From positions 8,441,447-8,505,446 of the forward strand of contig CP137675.1 of the NCBI GenBank assembly GCA_037976565.1: a DNA stretch of 64,000 nt. Direction: 5' to 3'. A model generated the notes under the pieces. It was not told where the DNA came from and searched no databases. It was given only the letters and a program-made list of their open reading frames with translations. Positions within the stretch are counted from its first letter, which is position 1; the number at the start of each line of letters is the position of its first letter. The DNA comes from Mesocentrotus franciscanus (Eukaryota > Echinodermata > Echinoidea > Camarodonta > Strongylocentrotidae). Both the position numbers and the translations under genes were made by a program. Of this stretch, positions 58,791-64,000 are shown in pieces.

Positions 58791-59365
58791 CCATTCCACT
58801 GAAAAGTTGAGCTGATTAGATAGACAAAAATCTTAAAAGCCCATATATAACTTGATTTGGGAAAATGGTGCTCAGACTTATTTTTAATTTTTTTTTTGGA
58901 GCAAAAAACAAGTTAATAATCGAGCCGGTTCTCCCCCATAATGCATTTTTTGTGACGTAGGGTCCTCACAACACAGATTCATAATGTAACCAAATTTAAT
59001 GCATACGTCTTTGTGAAGTGCCTCGATACAAACTATTTCATTCACCTGATAAGAATAATGAAATACTATTATTCTTATCAGGTGAATGAAATAGTTTGTA
59101 TAGAGGCACTTCACAAAGACGTATGCTTCCAATTGGTTACATTACGAAAATAGCCTATTGTCAGAATGTATACTGCTGGCACTTTCGTTGTGAGGAGCAT
59201 ACGTCACATCCGTACAGCTATTTAAATGTTTTGCTCGAAATAACCGAAACAAAAATCGCTCTTAAAAATCACCTGATTGAAGTACGCCCGTGATATTTGG
59301 CAGTTTTAACCTTTGATTTATTTACAACATGCTATAATTTTTGAAAATCGGAGTGGACTTGGAAT
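58791..59365. mobile_element. T3 element, independent copy with the most complete palindrome
   Basis: Left CAAGTCCATTCCACTGAAAA and right GGAGTGGACTTGG match the T3 tips. TTAA survives at the right (59,366-59,369), and the left junction is eroded. The internal palindrome runs 58,982-59,147 with ~80 base arms (AATGTAACC-AATT, GCATACGTCTTTGTGAAG, TACAAACTATTTCATTCACC and complements). Confidence 0.85.
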
Positions 59366-59369
59366 TTAA

Positions 59370-62300
59370 AGAGACATCAAAAGTAACTGTAGGTCTACTC
59401 TGCTTGAAGTGAACAATGCTGTATTGGTGAGAGTGTAATATACCAAGTGCTGGTAACTCCTTAAATATACATGTACCGGTACACAGAAAAAGAATGCATG
59501 TGTATGCATGCACCCACTGCCTCAAAAATAATTTCATTACTTTGTACATTCCCATCTTTGCCAAGGATGAACTAGTCAACATCCCCTTGAACCCTGCAAT
59601 AAAGGTATGGAGGGGGGCACAGGTTGGTAAATCTACATACGACCCGACCTTGACGAGGGTCGTCCTCCAAAATGGAAAGTGAGGCATTGTGGGAAGGCGA
59701 GCTGATTATTATGTCTGGGGGCAGTATTCCACTGCGCTGGGCGACGAGAGGTGACGGAGGTGAATACTGGGTTGACTAGGGAGACTGGTGATTGTTTATT
59801 GGGTTGGTGACAGAGACAGCAGTCTGATCCACATAGAGATGGATTTCTTACCCAATAAAGATATTCATAGTTGTAGTACAATGGAAATGCAATATGAGGA
59901 CATTAAGACCATAAAAATGACCATGTTATATCTGGGTAAAAAAATATATATATATGAAGAGCTCGGACCAGCAAATTACCTTGTTATAATCAGGTACACT
60001 TTATCTCGTTACATACATATCAGAGCTCTTACAACAGAATTCCACTGTAACCTACACTCTGGGTCAAGGACTATTTATGGAGTATCTATAAGGAGCTCAT
60101 ACTAGCAAGTTCATTATATTATATTCATGCAAATCTGTAAGCCAGAATACTCAATGATTAAATTTCCATATCATTAAATTAAATATCAATCGTGGATCAA
60201 GGACTATGATAAAATATCTAGTGTTCTTTTGGTTGAAAAAAAAAATGTTCATATGTGTTGTTGCTTCTTCTTTTTTCATAAACATACAAAGCCAGGATTC
60301 TCAAAATTTGATTTTCATATCATTAATCTTCACATCCATCTCTTAGAATCTAGTAAATCAGGATTTTTGTAAATTGTGGGGAGAGGATAACTGAAGATTT
60401 ATCATTTTCTCTTGTGGACCTGTATGTACCATTTATTGACTACAGTTTCTCTACATAAATTGTCACACAAAATTATCAGGGTTGTTAAACAGAGACAGGG
60501 CATACTGTACATCAGTTGTTTGACATTCATGAAGTGGCAATCTATCTCCAAAACTGCATCTTCTGGCCATCATGTACAACAAATGTATTTATCAGCTAAC
60601 TTCAATTAGCTAGTACATGTCTGCAAAAGATGTCAAAACCATAGATATCAAAACTGTTGCAGGTACATGTACATGTAAATACGGGTAAATACTTTAAAAA
60701 GTGTCCTAGAACTAATTCCCAATTCCCTAGATAGAGATTTAAAAGTAAAATGTCTGTTTTAATACTGGGGGAGTAGCAGAATTTATCAAATTACATAAGT
60801 GCCAAGAGAGCCTGAAAAACAGTTTATAAAAAGATGAAAACAATGTCATAAAACAGACAATCTTTCCAAGACAGGAGTACCTGTCTAAGACCTCCTTCGG
60901 CACTCAGTATAAACAGGGTAACTTATAAAGGCCTCCTTACAGGGCTGCAATCTGGTCTAGATTTTGGGGGGCTGCGCCATGGCTGCTTTTGTAATTAACA
61001 GCAGCCTACAGTGTAATAGAGCTGACAGAATCTCATGAATGTACAGTAACAATGTACATGATTTGCTTTCTACTTCGCATACTTTACCTCAAACTCCGGT
61101 GATGATTTGATAATGAGTGCTTGTCTGCAATCTGAGGATCTGTAAATGAAATAAAAAGGAGACAAAAATCATTAAAACAACCATCAAAACTTAATAAAGA
61201 GTTGCAAGCTAATTACTTAATAATGTCTTACACGCAGGCATAATATGCTACACGTACAGGTAATGTAAAGATCACCCTACATGTACCGTATTTGCCGGCG
61301 TAAAGGACGCAGTATTTTCTCTTCCGAAAATATCAAAAAGTCTGGGTGCGGCCAATCCGCAACAACAGTAAAAAATCGGCTGTTAAAACAGCACGTAATT
61401 TTGTACATATGGGACTCCCTACAATGACTAGATCTATACCAGTAATGGTACAGGACATTTCTAGATTAACTCCACACATCTTACCGACTATTTCATGTTG
61501 CATTGTTGACATGAAGTTTTGTCGATCTCGTGAATAAACTTCATTACCTATTTTTAACAAATTCTATTGGTAGATCTAGATTTAAGTCCGTGCCATTGCA
61601 TTGCTAAAAGAAGGGACCGTTACGGCGCTACCGCGCAACGCAACTGCGCAACCTTAAAATCAATGAAGATTTGCTAAATTACAATCAATTTTGCGGTAAA
61701 CTTATTTTTTTAGTATAAATTTTTAAAAAATATTGATGAATTTGGTATCAGTTTGTAGAAAAAATAGTTTTCTACAAGAAATTTACGATAATTTTGTTTG
61801 GTCTGTTTGGTTTTTTTTCCTTCCATTTTTTTTTTTTAATTTTTTTTTTTTTAGTCCCCCCTCCCACAGTGTGGAGCTTTTTTATTTTTCAAGGTGAAAT
61901 TGTGTGATCTGGTGCATACCTTAGAGAGTATTTTAACATATAGCTAAAGGCAATATGGAGAGAGAAAATCATACAGAGAGATAAAGAAAATTATTAACAT
62001 GGAAAACCTAATTGTTCGCCCACAATCGTGGGCCGCTGGGCTAGGCATAGAAGTTCAACTTTAAGTTGTTACATAATCACAAGTCACTTTTCACTCTCAA
62101 AACTCACTTTATATTTTTATAATTCTATTCTCATTCTATTCTACTGTATAAAGTAATATTAGGCCTTCTTTAAAAACAAAGCATAGAACCGTGAAATCTT
62201 TGCTGTTCTCGATCAATTGAATTGTCAACTGATGACGTACTCGAGTTCGCTGCTGGTTCGTACGTCCGATCTATATGCGGGGTGCGTCCGGGGCAGGCTC

Positions 62301-62544
62301 GGGCCGACCCAGCTAGCTGCATATGGATATGGGTACGGTGTGAGGATAGGTACATGAGGCTAGCTAGCTATATAGGCGCCGATTTTACACACGCACGCGC
62401 GCGAGAAGTGAGATGGAGGCTTTCGTCTTCAATAAAAGGGGATAAAAGGCGGGAAAACTTTCTAAATTCTTGATTTTGGTCACATAATTCATTCAAGTTT
62501 ATCTGTTTTTATTATTATTTAGTTATTTAAGAATTTAATTGTTA
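59370..62544. other. Gene-free stretch
   Basis: A 121-codon minus-strand ORF (59,322-59,687) overlaps the T3 right end and is not recognisable. Near 61,287 a TACCGTATTTGCCGGCGTAA phrase resembles the tip of the 13,912 element. Poly-T runs lie near 61,808-61,855. No gene supported. Confidence 0.45.
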
Positions 62545-62613
62545 TCGTGAGAGCGTGAGAATTGAGTGAAGTGCGTGAGTCTCACGCTCAATGCGTGAGT
62601 TTTGGCAGCCCTG
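62545..62613. mobile_element. Solo end of a GCGTGAG-repeat TIR element
   Basis: Reads outwards as GAGAGCGTGAGAATTGAGTG, GCGTGAGTCTCACGCTCAAT, GCGTGAGTTTTGGCAGCCCTG-like tip. The GCGTGAG phrase is repeated, and the tip GGCAGCCCTG resembles the GGCAGCTCTG end at 13,380. No partner end is seen. Confidence 0.4.
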
Positions 62614-62835
62614 ATATATATCACCAACACATTGCTACAATAACATGTACATGTAGTTGGTACCTCTAATGTGTAAATTGTTCTTGTGTATGCACAGGAA
62701 GAGTGTGTGGTCTACATTTACATGTAGATTCAAGAGCACATTCCCACCCATGTACTCAGGGCTGTGCCGAAGATGTTCGCCTAAAAGCATTCATGCATTT
62801 CACTTGTCAAGTTATCTCCCTTCTCTTTTTTCTCT

Positions 62836-62871
<36 letters not shown>

Positions 62872-63784
62872 GTCTCTCTGTCTCTCCTTCCCTCTCTTTG
62901 TCTCTACAATGTATGTCTGTATTTGTGTCTTGTTTCTATACCAGCATCAGATTTTTCAGTCCATGTCTCTATCTCTCACTACGATCTCTCAGTCAATGTC
63001 TCTGTCACAATCTCTCATTTCTCTCTCACATTTTCTGTCTCTGTCATTATCTCTCATTCCTCTCTCATCTTTATCTCTATCTCATATGCCCCCCCCCCCT
63101 CCTCCCGTCTCCCATTTCTCCATCTCTCTCCAGCTACTTAACTAGAAGCTAGGGGTACATGTATGTGCTAAGGTGTGTTCTTCTACCCAGGTCTGTTGAC
63201 TTTAGGAATGTGCCCATTGCTGCTTTCGATTGACAATCTCCAGCATCACACCCCAGTCACACCAACGAGACCGACACTGGGCCGAAAGCAGATCACATTA
63301 AGTTATTACATTACCCTGTACGGCCAATAATCAGTCGGTTTGGAGTCAATGTGGAGTTGGTCTGGCAGTGTGACTGAGCCTGAGGTAGATGCCGGTACTA
63401 CTCCCTTCTCACACTCTACCACAAGGAAATACAATTTCCTGGCCACCTTTGGTCACACCTGCGAGATGCAATTGATCCCTTCTACCCCTCTCCCTTTGGT
63501 TTACATTCGGAATCAGACTTTACTCTCTTGACTTACTATTGTGTGTATCTGGGTTGTATTTGAACAGGACAGTTCGGAAAACAAAGGCACATTAATACAT
63601 GCTTCATGTTTCAAACTAAGTAAAAATGTTCCTGGATAAATGACCTTTACAAAACTGCAATTTTGCTGAAAACCTCTCGTCATCATCGTAATAGTAAAAG
63701 AAGAAAAAAAACATTTCGGAGAAACTAAAACCATCTGCTAAACAATTGCAAAGGGTACCTGCCACAAATATTTTTTGAACAAAC
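62614..63784. other. CT-rich and unassigned sequence
   Basis: Includes (CT)n at 62,837-62,885 and CT-rich DNA to ~63,130. A C-run lies at 63,090. ORFs of 149-162 codons here are low-complexity translations. Confidence 0.6.
62835..63130. repeat. CT-rich simple sequence
   Basis: A clean (CT)n run followed by TCTCTCA/TCTCTGTC units. Confidence 0.9.
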
Positions 63785-63789
63785 TACAA

Positions 63790-63945
63790 TAGTACATGTA
63801 CATACTCTTACATGTTCCATGTACACTGTACATGTACATCCCATTCAATAACAAAAAATGTCAATTTCAATGTACATGTACATGTACAAGGTAGATGTCA
63901 ACATTTCTTCACAAGTATGCAATCATACATACATGTACATACACT
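63790..63945. repeat. TACATG/TGTACA simple repeat cluster
   Basis: Interspersed runs such as TGTACATGTACATC and GTACATGTACATGTACA. Similar short runs occur near 9,998, 12,700-12,965, 58,080 and 60,664, a compositional habit of this genome. Confidence 0.8.
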
Positions 63946-64000
63946 GTAAACACCAATTCATGGCTTAAATTAATCCAAGGCCACCAAGGCCACGGCCTTG

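Noticed and set aside
62657..63152. 162- and 149-codon ORFs
   Set aside because: Translation of CT-rich simple sequence; several frames open at once.

Overview
The window looks like gene-poor, repeat-dense DNA from a marine invertebrate. An echinoderm, most likely a sea urchin, is my best guess. The grounds are AT-rich sequence, frequent TACATG/ACATGT simple repeats, tRNA-derived SINEs, degenerate CR1/L2-like LINE remnants, many small inverted-repeat elements flanked by TTAA, foldback-type elements with tandem-repeat termini (an architecture described for sea urchin TU elements), and an interstitial TTAGGG-type telomere tract. This is inference from repeat style; no marker gene is present. 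I find no convincing host protein-coding gene, rRNA or functional tRNA. The longest ORFs are low-complexity or satellite translations. The only recognisable protein homology is two broken reverse transcriptase fragments.

Layout. Positions 1-26,460 are unique AT-rich DNA sprinkled with mobile elements: a foldback palindrome (1,655-1,829), SINEs (2.3, 4.7, 12.9, 16.8 and 17.3 kb), TTAA-flanked MITEs (7.3, 17.9 and 24.0 kb), other TIR elements (9.4, 13.0, 13.9, 15.5 and 19.8 kb) and a LINE 3' tail (20.6-21.0 kb). An ~80 bp hairpin repeat recurs about every 2-5 kb, and a ~120 bp tandem satellite (8.25-9.07 kb) is built from it.

Positions 26,461-57,628 are dominated by one large transposon-like element of about 16.1 kb. 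It has ~0.5 kb terminal inverted repeats made of short sub-repeats, and the outer flanks share AGTCACC. It is a nest of other elements: a minisatellite, hairpin, LINE RT fragment, TIR element holding a 161 bp satellite, foldback element with asymmetric arrays, TTAA element carrying a SINE with a 7SL-like head, and TTAA element with a triplicated exon-like unit. The element appears almost twice (26,461-42,580 and 43,081-57,628), separated by exactly 500 N. The second copy lacks its first ~1.8 kb, and the first copy ends at the gap precisely at the TIR tip. The simplest reading is two unmerged overlapping contig ends, that is, a false duplication of ~14.4 kb rather than a biological tandem.

Positions 57,629-64,000 are again gene-free: a GA-rich tract, a telomere-like tract, another TTAA element with a long internal palindrome (58,791-59,365), CT-rich simple sequence and TACATG repeats. 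The elements interact mainly by nesting, so the window reads as a stratified record of insertions rather than a functional gene cluster.
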